This document shows positions 8,007-15,796 of a stretch of DNA of 64,000 nt, one piece after another. Origin of the DNA: Actinomadura luzonensis (GTDB taxonomy: Bacteria; Actinomycetota; Actinomycetes; Streptosporangiales; Streptosporangiaceae). The DNA lies in NCBI RefSeq assembly GCF_022664455.2, contig NZ_JAKRKC020000002.1, forward strand, positions 744,001 to 808,000, in the 5' to 3' direction. The translations under genes and the position numbers were made by a program. The notes beneath the pieces were generated by a model. It had not been told where the DNA came from, did not search any database, and worked only from the letters and a program-made list of their open reading frames with translations. Position 1 is the first letter of the stretch; each line of letters opens with the position of its first letter.

Positions 8007-8702
8007 GTGACGTACACGGAGGAGTGGGTGGCGGCGCGGGCGCGGGCCGCCTACGAAGGCGGGCGGGCCTCGTTCCCGGTCCGCGCCGGACGTTCGGCGC
8101 TGCTGGTCATCGACATGCAGGACGAGTTCGTCCGGCCGGAGTGGAGCCCGTACTGGGTGCCGGCCGCCACGCGCATGGCGCCCCGGCTGCGCCGGCTCGT
8201 CCGGCACTGCCGGGACGCGGGCGTGCCGGTGATCTGGACGATCTTCGACGACACCCACCTCGGGCTGGACCGTCCGCACGCCCTGCGGTACCTGCCGCAC
8301 GACGACACCGGCTGGCGGCGGCCCGGGCCGGCGGACGTCTGGGCGGAGATGGGACGCCGCGACGACGAGGTCCTGATCCGCAAGCCCTCCTACGGAGCCT
8401 TCTACGACACCCCGCTCGACACCATCCTGCGCAACCTCGGCCGGGACACCGTCATCGTCACTGGCACGCTGACCAACTACTGCTGCGGCACGACCGCGCG
8501 GCAGGCGTACGAGCGCGGGTACCGGGTGGTGTTCGGGGCGGACGTCACGGCCACCGACGACGAGTCCCGGCAGGAGCCCGAGCTGGCGGTCCTGCGCAAG
8601 GGGTTCGCGCTGGTGTTGACGGCCGAGGAGATCGCGGCCCGGCTGACGCCTGACCGCACGGCCCCGGCCGGCGCCCCGGTGGAGGCGCGGCGGGCCGGGT
8701 GA
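8007..8702 (+). CDS. Cysteine hydrolase, isochorismatase superfamily
   Basis: About 231 residues of the isochorismatase-like fold. The catalytic triad is visible: Asp in LLVIDMQDEF, Lys in VLIRKPSYGAF and Cys in GTLTNYCCGTTA. The family includes nicotinamidases, ureidoacrylate and N-carbamoylsarcosine amidases and biuret hydrolases; the substrate is not determined here. The GTG at 8007 is chosen because GGAGG lies four bases upstream and an upstream ATG at 7992 overlaps the operator. It is divergent from padR and likely induced when PadR binds its effector. Confidence 0.88.
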   Translation: MTYTEEWVAARARAAYEGGRASFPVRAGRSALLVIDMQDEFVRPEWSPYWVPAATRMAPRLRRLVRHCRDAGVPVIWTIFDDTHLGLDRPHALRYLPHDDTGWRRPGPADVWAEMGRRDDEVLIRKPSYGAFYDTPLDTILRNLGRDTVIVTGTLTNYCCGTTARQAYERGYRVVFGADVTATDDESRQEPELAVLRKGFALVLTAEEIAARLTPDRTAPAGAPVEARRAG

Positions 8703-8742
8703 GCGGATGACCCCGTCGCACGGTCATGACCGCGCCGCACGG

Positions 8743-9882
8743 TCATGACCCCGCCGGGCAGGACTGGGCCTCCCGACGGGACTGGGCCTCCAGGCGGGTC
8801 AGGGCCTCCAGGCCCGCGCCCACCAGCCCGGCGTCCTCGCCGAGCGCGGCCCGTGACAGCGGTACGGCGGCCGGGCCGGGCAGCGCCTCGGCGCGGTAGG
8901 CGGCCTCCAAGGGCTCCAGCAGGACGGCCCCCAGCATCGAGACCCCGCCCGCGATCACGACGGCGTCCGGGTCGATCAGGTTGGCGGCGCCGGCGAGGAC
9001 CCGGCCCAGGAGCGCCGCCGCATCGGCGATCACCGGGGAGCCGAGCCGGCCGATCTCGGCCAGCGGCAGCGCCCGCCCGGTCTCCCGGAGGTAGGCGCGC
9101 TCGATCGCGGGCCCGGACGCGTACGCCTCGACGTGGTCGAGCGCGCCGCAGGAGCAGCGCAGCCGCGCGGCGGCCGGGGCGGGCAGGTGGCCGAGGCTGC
9201 CGGCGGTCCCGGTGCGGCCCGTCCGCACCCGGCCCTCGACGCAGACCGCGCCGCCGATGCCCGTCCCGACGGCGACGACCAGCGCCGTCCTGGCGCCCCG
9301 GGCCGCGCCGATCCGCGCCTCGGCGACGCCGGCGGCGTGGCAGTCGTTCAGCACGGTCACCGGCAGCCGCAACGCCCGCTCGGCCGCGCCTCTGACGTCG
9401 GTGCCCGCCCAGCCGGTGAGCAGATCGGTCGAGGAGGCGATGCGGCCCCGCGGGTCGACGGTCCCGGCCGTGGCGATCCCGCAGGCCGCGGCCCGTTCCC
9501 GCAGCGGCCGGGCGAGGTCGAGGACGGCCCCCAGGATCGACGGGCCGGCGGGGGTGGCGGTCCTGCGGCGTTCGAGCAGCGTGCCGTCCGCCGCCACCAG
9601 CCCGACGGCGATCTTCGTGCCGCCGATGTCGACGGCCAGCGCGAGCGGGGGACGCGGGCCCGGCGAGGAGCACGGTCCAGGGGAGGGGAGTGCTGGTGAG
9701 GGGGGTTCGGGTGGGGCGAGCTGGGTCGGGGGAGGGACGCGGGTGGGCGGGGAGGGCAGGGTGTGCGGCGGCGGGGATGAGGGCGAGGTGTGCGGCGGCG
9801 GGGATGAGGGCGGGGATGAGGGCGGGGATGAGGGCGGGGAGCCGGCGGGGTCGTCCAGCGGGTCCCGTGCGGGCGGTCTCAT
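8743..9882 (-). CDS. nanK: ROK-family sugar kinase, probable N-acetylmannosamine kinase
   Basis: 379 residues: an unusual Pro/Ser-rich leader of about 75 residues, then a ROK kinase core with the ATP motif LAVDIGGTKIAVG, active-site VLNDCHAAG, GTGIGGAVC and a zinc-type cluster LRCSCGALDHVEAY. NanK phosphorylates ManNAc to ManNAc-6-P, which NanE epimerises to GlcNAc-6-P. The ATG overlaps the nanE stop (ATGA), proving the start despite the odd leader: no other ATG or GTG precedes the kinase core. The assignment to ManNAc rather than glucose rests on the nanE neighbour. Confidence 0.85.
   Translation of the reverse strand: MRPPARDPLDDPAGSPPSSPPSSPPSSPPPHTSPSSPPPHTLPSPPTRVPPPTQLAPPEPPSPALPSPGPCSSPGPRPPLALAVDIGGTKIAVGLVAADGTLLERRRTATPAGPSILGAVLDLARPLRERAAACGIATAGTVDPRGRIASSTDLLTGWAGTDVRGAAERALRLPVTVLNDCHAAGVAEARIGAARGARTALVVAVGTGIGGAVCVEGRVRTGRTGTAGSLGHLPAPAAARLRCSCGALDHVEAYASGPAIERAYLRETGRALPLAEIGRLGSPVIADAAALLGRVLAGAANLIDPDAVVIAGGVSMLGAVLLEPLEAAYRAEALPGPAAVPLSRAALGEDAGLVGAGLEALTRLEAQSRREAQSCPAGS
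9765..9840. repeat. 12-bp minisatellite encoding the SPPSSPP leader of NanK
   Basis: About four near-perfect copies of GGGGATGAGGGC (read on the + strand), preceded by a larger duplicated unit containing GTGTGCGGCGGCGGGGATGA. In frame it encodes Ser/Pro repeats at the N-terminus of the kinase. Copy number of such tracts is prone to slippage. Confidence 0.7.
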
Positions 9883-10589
9883 CGCGGTGTGGCGGCGGCC
9901 AGCCGCCGGGTGACGGCGATCGGGTCGGTGATCGCGCCGCCGACCACCACGGCCCACGCGCCCGCCCCGAACGCCCGCCGCACCTGCTCCTCGGTCCGGT
10001 ACCGGCCTTCGGCGGCCACCCGCACGCCGCGCGCGGCGAGCGCCTCCACCAGGCCCAGGTCGGGGTCGGGCGGGGTGGGGAGCTGGCGCGCGGTGTAGCC
10101 GGACAGGGTGGTCCCGACGACGTCCGCGCCCGCGTCCCAGGCGGCCAGGCCCTCCTCCAGCGTCGAGACGTCCGCCATGACCGGCAGCCCCAGGCCGTGG
10201 ACGTGCTCGATCAGCGCCGGCCCCGGCCCGGGCGACTCCGGCGTGAGGTCCACGGCGATCATGTCGGCCCCGGCCGCGGCGAGCTCCGTCGCCAGCTCCG
10301 CGGTGGGCGTGATCACGTCGCGGTGCCCGTGCCTGACCTTGTGCAGGCCGATCACCGGCGCGCCGGTGCGGCGGCGCACGGCGGTGATGTCGGCGGCCGA
10401 GTTGACCCGCAGCCCGGCCGCGCCGCCGAGCACGGCGCACTCGGCCAGCCGGGCGATCACCTCCGGGTCCCGCAACGGGTGCCCGGCCGGCGCCTGGCAG
10501 GAGACGACGAGCCCGCCGCGCAGCCGCCCCATCCGCGCGCCGCCGCGCGAGAGAGACGATGGGCATGCCCAATTGGGTGACGTGTGCAT
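9879..10589 (-). CDS. nanE: Putative N-acetylmannosamine-6-phosphate 2-epimerase
   Basis: A 236-residue TIM-barrel protein with the NanE signature LRGGLVVSCQAPAGHPL near the N-terminus, VIGLHKVR (catalytic Lys), DMIAVDLTP, VMADVSTLEEGLAAWDAGADVVGTTLSGYT and AEGRYRT. It converts ManNAc-6-P to GlcNAc-6-P in sialic acid and amino-sugar use. The ATG at 10589 is preceded by GAGGGGATCC; an in-frame ATG at 10532 would match family length slightly better but lacks a ribosome site. It overlaps nanK by 4 bp and diverges from a HutC/DasR-like regulator. No sialic acid lyase or transporter is adjacent. Confidence 0.9.
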   Translation of the reverse strand: MHTSPNWACPSSLSRGGARMGRLRGGLVVSCQAPAGHPLRDPEVIARLAECAVLGGAAGLRVNSAADITAVRRRTGAPVIGLHKVRHGHRDVITPTAELATELAAAGADMIAVDLTPESPGPGPALIEHVHGLGLPVMADVSTLEEGLAAWDAGADVVGTTLSGYTARQLPTPPDPDLGLVEALAARGVRVAAEGRYRTEEQVRRAFGAGAWAVVVGGAITDPIAVTRRLAAATPR

Positions 10590-10658
10590 GGATCCCCTCG
10601 GGAGACGTGGAGTCTTTCCTGATCGGTATAGGTCAGGCTGTGGGTGGCGGTCAAGCTT

Positions 10659-10672
10659 TTGGTGTACACCAA
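10659..10672. promoter_or_regulatory. HutC/DasR-type operator palindrome
   Basis: TTGGTGTACACCAA is a perfect 14-bp palindrome in the nanE-regulator intergenic region, 21 bases before the regulator ATG. It has the GGT-N4-ACC core typical of GntR/HutC-family sites such as DasR boxes (TGGTCTAGACCA). It likely controls both divergent promoters. Confidence 0.7.
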
Positions 10673-10692
10673 TTCGAGGCTAGACTCCGGGC

Positions 10693-11391
10693 ATGAGCAA
10701 GTCCGATGGGCTGCGCCGGCACCTGACCGGCCTTCTGGTGAGCGAGCTGGCCCCGCACGAGCGGCTGCCGCCGGAGCGCGTCCTCGCCGAGGAGTTCGCC
10801 GTCAGCAGGCTCACCGTGCGGCGCGTCATCGACGAGCTCGAACGGGAAGGACGGGTCTACCGCGTCCAGGGGTCGGGCACGTTCGTCAGCGAGCCGCGCA
10901 TCCGCAAGTCGGTCGAGCTGACCTCCTTCAGCGAGGACATGCGCTCGCGCGGCCTGCGTCCCGGCTCGCTGGAGGTGAGCTGCGAGCGGGTCCCGGCCGG
11001 CGCCGGCGTCGGCTACGCCCTGGGCCTCAGCCCGTCGGCCGAGGTCCTGCACATCCGGCGGGTGCGCACCGCCGACGACGAGCCCATGTGCCTGGAGCAC
11101 AGCTACCTGCCCGCCGAGCTGCTGCCCGGCGGCCTGGAGCCGGAGGAGCTGCACGGCTCGCTGTACGAGGTGCTGGCGGCCCGCCACGGGCTGACCCTGC
11201 ACCGGGCGGAGCAGACGATCAAGGCGACCGTCCTCGACCCGGACGACGCGCGGGCCCTCGGCGCGCCGCCGTTCTCCCCGGCCTTCCTCGTGCAGCGCAC
11301 CGGGTACGACGTCCGCGGGCGGGCCGTCGAGCGCGCCGACTCGCTCTACCGGGGAGACCGCTACTCCTACCGGCTGACGATCTACCGCTAG
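10693..11391 (+). CDS. GntR/HutC-family regulator (DasR-like) of amino-sugar genes
   Basis: 232 residues: an N-terminal GntR winged helix (LPPERVLAEEFAVSRLTVRRVIDELEREGRVYRVQGSGTFV) and a C-terminal UTRA effector domain (SFSEDMRSRGLRPGSLEV to SYRLTIYR). DasR and NagR of this group bind GlcNAc-6-P or GlcN-6-P, the product of the divergent NanE step, which makes this a probable local amino-sugar repressor. The start is the first ATG after the perfect operator; the ORF cannot extend far upstream without crossing it. Normal family length, no defects. Confidence 0.9.
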   Translation: MSKSDGLRRHLTGLLVSELAPHERLPPERVLAEEFAVSRLTVRRVIDELEREGRVYRVQGSGTFVSEPRIRKSVELTSFSEDMRSRGLRPGSLEVSCERVPAGAGVGYALGLSPSAEVLHIRRVRTADDEPMCLEHSYLPAELLPGGLEPEELHGSLYEVLAARHGLTLHRAEQTIKATVLDPDDARALGAPPFSPAFLVQRTGYDVRGRAVERADSLYRGDRYSYRLTIYR

Positions 11392-11554
11392 CCGGGACAG
11401 GACGGCCCGGGACAGGACGGCCCGGGGGAGCGCGGCGTCCGCGGCGGGCGGCCCGCCGCCACACCTTGACCAGCCTCCCGACCGACCCGGTGACCGCCTC
11501 GTACAGGACCCTGCGCGGGACCGGCTTCGCGCAGATCCGCCTCCCGTACGGCGG

Positions 11555-12331
11555 TCAGCGGGGCGGGCCGGCGGCGATGGTGGCGCGGGCGTCGGCCACC
11601 CCGCCCCGCCACCAGCCCATCGCCTCGACCCACCACGTCATGCCCGCCCGCGCGTACCCCTCCACCAGGCCGTCGGCGGCCCGCCCCTCCAGCGCCACGT
11701 CGAACCCGTCGAGCGACCCCCGCTGCCCGGCCAGGAAGTCCACCACCCGGGCGAACTCCGCCACCGGCACCGGCCGCTCGCGCCCGTAGTCGTGGAAGGT
11801 GGGCATCGCCCCGTCCCACCGGGCCGCCCGCCGGAACCCGGCGCGGACCGGCCACCGCCCCGGGCACCAGACGGGGATGCGCGGGCGTTGCACGGGCGGC
11901 GGCGGCAGCTCCGCCCACAGCCGGGTCAGCTCGGCCAGGCCGTCGTCGAGGCGGGCGGCGCGCGCCTTCAGGTCGGGGTCCTCGCCGAACTCGGCGTACT
12001 CGGCGTCCATCGAGCCGAGCCCGGCGCCGACGACCAGCCGCCCGCCCGAGAGCCGGTCCAGGGTCGCGGTCTCCTTCGCCACCGTCTGCACGCGGCGTCG
12101 CGGCAGGGCCGTCATCAGCACGCCGATCCGGATCCGGCGGGTGCGGGCCGCGATCGCCGACAGCACGACCGTCGGGCTCACGACCGGCCAGTCGCGGCGG
12201 TGGTAGAGCAGGTGGTCCCACAGGTACACGCCGTCCCAGCCGTGCTCCTCGGCGGCGACGGCCAGCTCGGTCAGCACCTGGGGGTCGCCGAACTCGCCGA
12301 CGTTCGGCAGCCCGACCGCGTATCGCACCAT
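11555..12331 (-). CDS. LLM-class flavin (probably F420)-dependent oxidoreductase
   Basis: 258 residues of the bacterial luciferase-like fold: MVRYAVGLPNVGEFGDPQVL at the N-terminus, GWDGVYLWDHLLY, TRRIRIGVLMTALPRRRVQTVAKETATLDRLSGGRLVVGAG. The family uses F420 or FMN to oxidise or reduce small organic compounds; the substrate is unknown. No operon partner is visible; the sigJ gene lies 32 bp upstream on the opposite side of a short gap, same strand, but this gene is transcribed away from it as a separate unit or read-through product. The upstream 163-bp gap (11392-11554) holds only two 15-bp-spaced CCGGGACAGGACGGCC copies. Confidence 0.85.
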   Translation of the reverse strand: MVRYAVGLPNVGEFGDPQVLTELAVAAEEHGWDGVYLWDHLLYHRRDWPVVSPTVVLSAIAARTRRIRIGVLMTALPRRRVQTVAKETATLDRLSGGRLVVGAGLGSMDAEYAEFGEDPDLKARAARLDDGLAELTRLWAELPPPPVQRPRIPVWCPGRWPVRAGFRRAARWDGAMPTFHDYGRERPVPVAEFARVVDFLAGQRGSLDGFDVALEGRAADGLVEGYARAGMTWWVEAMGWWRGGVADARATIAAGPPR

Positions 12332-12363
12332 GGGGCCAGGCTATGCGGCCGGGGCGCGGCCGG

Positions 12364-13293
12364 TCATCCGGCCGCCGGCCGCCACGCCTCCAGCTTGTCC
12401 GGGTTGCGCACCGCCCAGATGCGGGTGATCCGGTCGCCGGCCACCTCGAAAGCCGCCACCGTCACGGTGACCCCGTCGTGCTGGGCCACCAGGCCGGGCC
12501 GCCCGTTGACCGTGCGCTCCAGCAGCGTCAGGCCCGGCGCCTTGGCCGCCAGGGCGAGGAGGTAGCGGGCGATCCGCTCGCCGCCGTCCAGCGGGCGCGG
12601 CGCCGCGCCCACCAGGCCGCCGCCGTCCACGACGGCCGTGGCGCCGGGGTCGAGCAGGCGCACCAGCGCGTCGATGTCCTTGGCCTCCCACGCCTGCCTG
12701 AAGTCCCTGACCAGGCCCGCCTGCCCGGCGTCCGGCGCGGCCGGGGGACGTGCCGCGCGGAGCCGGCGCCGGGCCGAGGCGGCGAGCTGGCGGCAGGCCG
12801 CCGGGCTGCGGCCGACGATCCGGGCCACGTCGGCGAAGGGGTAGCCGAAGACGTCGTGCAGGACGAACGCGACCCGCTCGGCCGGGGTCATCGCGTCGAG
12901 CACGACGAGGAAGGCCATGCTGACCGACTCGTCGAGGGTGACCCGCTCGGCCGGGTCGCCGGGGTCGGCCGTGGTGCCGCGCGCCCGCCCGCTCACCCAC
13001 TCCGCGCGGTCGGGCAGCGGCTCGGGGATCCACTCGCCCACGTACCGCTCCCGCCGCGCCCGCGCCGAGCCGAGCAGGTCGAGGCAGATCCGGCCGGCCA
13101 CCGTCATCAGCCAGCCGCCGGGCGAGCCGATGGCCTCCCGCTGCTCGGACGGCAGGGCGTACCAGCGGGTGTAGGTCTCCTGCACGACGTCCTCGGCCTC
13201 GGACAGCGAGCCGAGGAGGCGGTAGGCGAGGCCGAGCAGCTGACGCCGCTCGCTCATGATCGCGCTGAGCGCGGGGTCGGGTGGGGTGGCCAT
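12364..13293 (-). CDS. sigJ: ECF41-group RNA polymerase sigma factor (SigJ-like)
   Basis: 309 residues. Region 2 (LLGLAYRLLGSLSEAEDVVQETYTRWY) and region 4 (DAMTPAERVAFVLHDVFGYPFADVARIVGRSPAACRQLAASARRRL) are followed by a SnoaL-like C-terminal extension. All three ECF41 signatures are seen: WIPEP in the linker, DGGG in VVDGGGLVG, and NPDKL near the C-terminus. In ECF41 the fused domain replaces an anti-sigma factor. AAGGAG precedes the ATG. The divergent membrane-protein gene has an ECF41-like promoter, and two perfect ECF41 promoters occur at 49.3 kb, so these are predicted targets. Confidence 0.92.
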   Translation of the reverse strand: MATPPDPALSAIMSERRQLLGLAYRLLGSLSEAEDVVQETYTRWYALPSEQREAIGSPGGWLMTVAGRICLDLLGSARARRERYVGEWIPEPLPDRAEWVSGRARGTTADPGDPAERVTLDESVSMAFLVVLDAMTPAERVAFVLHDVFGYPFADVARIVGRSPAACRQLAASARRRLRAARPPAAPDAGQAGLVRDFRQAWEAKDIDALVRLLDPGATAVVDGGGLVGAAPRPLDGGERIARYLLALAAKAPGLTLLERTVNGRPGLVAQHDGVTVTVAAFEVAGDRITRIWAVRNPDKLEAWRPAAG

Positions 13294-13368
13294 GTCGTCG
13301 CCGGCTCCTTCGTTCGCGGTCGCCCTCACCGGGTCCGACGGACGGCGTCCACGATGGTGCGGCCGGCG

Positions 13369-13395
13369 CCTCACATTCCGCGCCGCCGCGTCGTC
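13369..13395 (+). promoter_or_regulatory. Predicted ECF41-dependent promoter of the membrane protein gene
   Basis: CCTCACA (-35, 13369-13375), a 16-bp spacer and CGTC (-10, 13392-13395) match the ECF41 consensus TGTCACA-N16-CGTC at 5 of 7 and 4 of 4 positions. It points toward the gene starting at 13439, with a start site expected near 13400 and GGAAAGGGGAG as ribosome site. Confidence 0.55.
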
Positions 13396-13438
13396 GTACT
13401 CGCGGGACACCGGAACACCAGGAAAGGGGAGCACCATC

Positions 13439-13831
13439 ATGTCCGCGCTTCCGAAGGCCAGGCAAGGCGGCTTCGTCACGTTCGTCCGCGCCGCGATCAT
13501 CCTGCAGACCGCGACGATCCTCGTCCAGGCGATCAGCGCCGGCCTGCTGCTGACCACGCCCGCGGGGGAGACGCTGCACGGCATCGGGGCGCGGGTGGTG
13601 TTCGCGGCGGCGCTGCTGCACCTGGCCGCCGCGGTCCTGGTGTGGCGGCCCGGCGGCGGCTCGCCCCGGCCCGCCTGGTACGCGCTCGGCTTCCTGCTGC
13701 TCACCTCGGCGCAGGTCGCGCTCGGCATCGCGCGCGTGCCGGCCCTGCACGTCCCGCTGGGCGTGCTGATGTTCGGCGTGAGCCTGGCGCAGCTCGTGAC
13801 GGCGCGCACGGCCCAGCCCCAGCACCGCTGA
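13439..13831 (+). CDS. Small four-helix membrane protein
   Basis: About 130 residues with four predicted membrane segments (FVRAAIILQTATILVQAI, IGARVVFAAALLHLAAAVLV, WYALGFLLLTSAQVALGIA, VPLGVLMFGVSLAQLV). The layout is reminiscent of small DUF/DoxX-like membrane proteins; I cannot assign a family firmly. The ATG is supported by AGGGGAG eight bases upstream. It diverges from sigJ and carries an ECF41-like promoter, so it is a probable member of the SigJ stress regulon. Confidence 0.75.
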   Translation: MSALPKARQGGFVTFVRAAIILQTATILVQAISAGLLLTTPAGETLHGIGARVVFAAALLHLAAAVLVWRPGGGSPRPAWYALGFLLLTSAQVALGIARVPALHVPLGVLMFGVSLAQLVTARTAQPQHR

Positions 13832-13851
13832 GGCGAAGGAGAGCAACCACC

Positions 13852-13907
13852 ATGACCGTCGCCACCGCTGCCGGGCCGGGCGACGGGCTCCGGCCGCCCG
13901 GCGGAAA
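13852..13907 (+). other. Orphan gene start (ribosome site and ATG) running into a convergent gene
   Basis: Twenty bases after the membrane-protein stop there is GAAGGAG, a normal spacer and ATG, reading MTVATAAGPGDGLRPPGGNY before it runs antisense through the MEDS-STAS gene. The good initiation site suggests that a second operon gene once began here and was cut away by rearrangement. It may still be translated into a nonsense product. Confidence 0.3.
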
Positions 13908-14804
13908 CTACCGCACCTGCCCCCCGGCCCGCAGGACCTCGATGGTGGCGACCTGGTCGAGCCTGAGCAGGGACAGCCGGGTGGCCTGCCGGAAGGTCAC
14001 CCGGATGGTGAGCGGCCGGGGCCGCGCGCAGGCGGCCGCCCCCAGGTCGGCCAGCGCCTGGATGCTGAGGAACGACATGGCGCTGATGTCGACGACGTCG
14101 TGGCCGGGGGCGAGGGAGGCGAGCAGCGCGTTCCAGGCCAGCGCGTTGGACCGGTCGGTCTCGCCGGAGAAGGCCAGCCCGCCGCCGCAGGGCAGGGCGC
14201 GGTGGGCGAAGCCGGCCGTGTCGTCGCTCGACGGGTGCGCCTGGCAGGCGCGGAAGATCTGCCCGGCGGTGAAGACGCGCGTGTCGTAGGCGCACAGGGC
14301 GGTCAGCGTGCCCGGGGTGAACAGGGTGTTGGCGGCGGCCTCGAACGCCACGAGCGCGCCGGGGTCGGCCACGCCCGGCCGGGCCCAGTCCATGTCGACG
14401 GCCGTCCACACGCCCGTGCGGCCCGCCGCGAGCGCGTCGCGCACGGCGTCGAGGTAGGCGGCGCGCAGGCGGGCCGGGTCGAAGGCGCCGCCGGCGAGCT
14501 GGACCTGGCGCGGGTCGAGGACCAGCAGCCGCCCGTCGCGGGCGGCGGCCCCGAGCGCGGCGTCGCCGCCGCCGCTGAGCCGTCCGCGCAGCGCCTCGCG
14601 CAGCCGCGGCGACGGGAAGAGCAGCACCTGGGCGCCTTCGCCGACGCCGGCCCGGGCGAACCCGGCGGCGGCGGACAGGAACGCCCCGTCGGAGCCGAAA
14701 CGCGCGGCCACGTGCGCGCCCGCGCGCACCGGCGCCCCCGGCGGCGGTGCTGGTGGCGGTATGGGCGGCGGTGTCGGCGGCGGTGTGGGAGGCGGTGCCG
14801 TCAT
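13908..14804 (-). CDS. MEDS-domain sensor fused to STAS domain
   Basis: 298 residues. After a Pro-rich (PPPTPPPTPPPI) leader comes a MEDS (DcmR-type sensory) domain (about 30-190: HVAARFGSDGAFLSAAAGFARAGVGEG, VDMDWARPGVADPGALVAFEAAAN, LTALCAYDTRVF) and a C-terminal STAS domain (about 205-298, HDVVDISAMSFLSIQALADLG). STAS domains with a phosphorylatable Ser act as anti-anti-sigma factors; the segment DISAMSFLSI carries candidate serines. GGGGAGG is seven bases before the ATG. It faces away from an ATPase/STAS pair, so all three probably belong to one partner-switching circuit. Confidence 0.85.
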   Translation of the reverse strand: MTAPPPTPPPTPPPIPPPAPPPGAPVRAGAHVAARFGSDGAFLSAAAGFARAGVGEGAQVLLFPSPRLREALRGRLSGGGDAALGAAARDGRLLVLDPRQVQLAGGAFDPARLRAAYLDAVRDALAAGRTGVWTAVDMDWARPGVADPGALVAFEAAANTLFTPGTLTALCAYDTRVFTAGQIFRACQAHPSSDDTAGFAHRALPCGGGLAFSGETDRSNALAWNALLASLAPGHDVVDISAMSFLSIQALADLGAAACARPRPLTIRVTFRQATRLSLLRLDQVATIEVLRAGGQVR

Positions 14805-14984
14805 CGTGCTGCCTCCCCACGCCGGATGCCCTCATCCTAGGCAGGTGAACCGCGTTCGCCCCGGCTTCCCGTGATTTCCCGGTCGAATGCCGTACCGCCG
14901 TGCGTAGGATTTGCTCACTGCACGGGATGAGAACCCCCGTTTACACTCCGCTCATAACGGCAAGGTTTCGGGACCGACCACGGG

Positions 14985-15416
14985 ATGGATCAGGCGGTGG
15001 TTATGGGCGAGTCGTTCGGGCTCCACGTTCCGATCGGTGACAATCTCGCCCGGCTACGCGCGTTGGTGGGCGCTTTCGCCCAGGACGCCGGGCTGGACCG
15101 GCAACGCGTCGAGTCGCTGGTGCTGGCCGTCAGCGAGGCGGCCAGCAACGTGCTGGAGCACGCCGGGGCGGGCGGCACCGTCAGCGCCCGCACCGACGCC
15201 GCCGGCGTCACCGTGCACGTCGTGGACGAGGGCGGCGCCCTGACCCACGAGCACCTCAAGACCGAGCCCCGGTGGCCGCCGCAGCGCGGCATGGGCCTGT
15301 GGGTGATCCAGCGCGTCTGCGACCGGGTGGTGCTCGACCATCCGGGCGGCCGGTCGCGGCTGGAGCTGTTCATGAGCCGGTCCACCCCGGGTCACGACCG
15401 GCGGCCGGGGGGCTGA
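14985..15416 (+). CDS. RsbW-like ATP-binding protein (anti-sigma factor / serine kinase)
   Basis: 143 residues of the HATPase_c_2 type: N-box VESLVLAVSEAASNVLEHAG and G-box region PPQRGMGLWVIQRVCDRV. Such proteins bind a sigma factor or phosphorylate a STAS partner on Ser. The gene is followed after 11 bp by a STAS protein, the standard switch pair. ATGs at 14985 and 15003 are both possible; neither has a strong ribosome site. No cognate sigma factor gene is adjacent. Confidence 0.87.
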   Translation: MDQAVVMGESFGLHVPIGDNLARLRALVGAFAQDAGLDRQRVESLVLAVSEAASNVLEHAGAGGTVSARTDAAGVTVHVVDEGGALTHEHLKTEPRWPPQRGMGLWVIQRVCDRVVLDHPGGRSRLELFMSRSTPGHDRRPGG

Positions 15417-15427
15417 AAGGGGAGGAC

Positions 15428-15790
15428 ATGTCGCCGTCCTTGACGCTGACCTGCCGGAGCGCGGCCCAGGTCACGGTCATCCACGTGAGCGGTGCCGTCG
15501 ACTCCACCACGGCGCCCGAGCTGGACGACTACATCACCGCCCACTACCCGGGCGAGTGCGGCCCCGAACTGGTCGTGGACATGGGGGAGGTGCCGTTCCT
15601 CGACAGCAGCGGGCTGGTCGTGCTCATCAGGGCGCACGGGCTGGCCCGGGAGCGGGGCGGCGACCTGCACCTGGCGGCGGTCCAGTCCTCCCCGGCGTTC
15701 CTGCTGGCGCTCACCGGGGCGCGGGAGGCGATCCGCGTCCACGACGACGTCGAGGCCGCGCTGGAGGCGATCACCGCCTCCCGCACCTGA
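15428..15790 (+). CDS. STAS-domain anti-anti-sigma factor
   Basis: About 120 residues, a single STAS domain with the classical phosphorylation motif LDSSGLVVLIRAH (Ser near residue 60). In its dephosphorylated form such a protein sequesters an RsbW-like partner, here the gene just upstream, freeing a sigma factor. GGGGAGGAC lies immediately before the ATG. Two SpoIIE-type phosphatases in the window (23.6 and 57.8 kb) could dephosphorylate it. It converges on a SnoaL-like gene, with a 7-bp GCCGGGC stem at 15810-15827. Confidence 0.9.
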   Translation: MSPSLTLTCRSAAQVTVIHVSGAVDSTTAPELDDYITAHYPGECGPELVVDMGEVPFLDSSGLVVLIRAHGLARERGGDLHLAAVQSSPAFLLALTGAREAIRVHDDVEAALEAITASRT

Positions 15791-15796
15791 CCTCCA

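Noticed and set aside
9765..9840. Short tandem repeats as a possible CRISPR or origin iteron
   Set aside because: Units are 12 bp, contiguous without spacers and in frame within nanK.
12364..14835. A single 823-codon protein joining SigJ to upstream sequence
   Set aside because: The upstream part is antisense or out of frame with the MEDS-STAS and membrane protein genes; a proper ribosome site and ATG mark the SigJ start at 13293.
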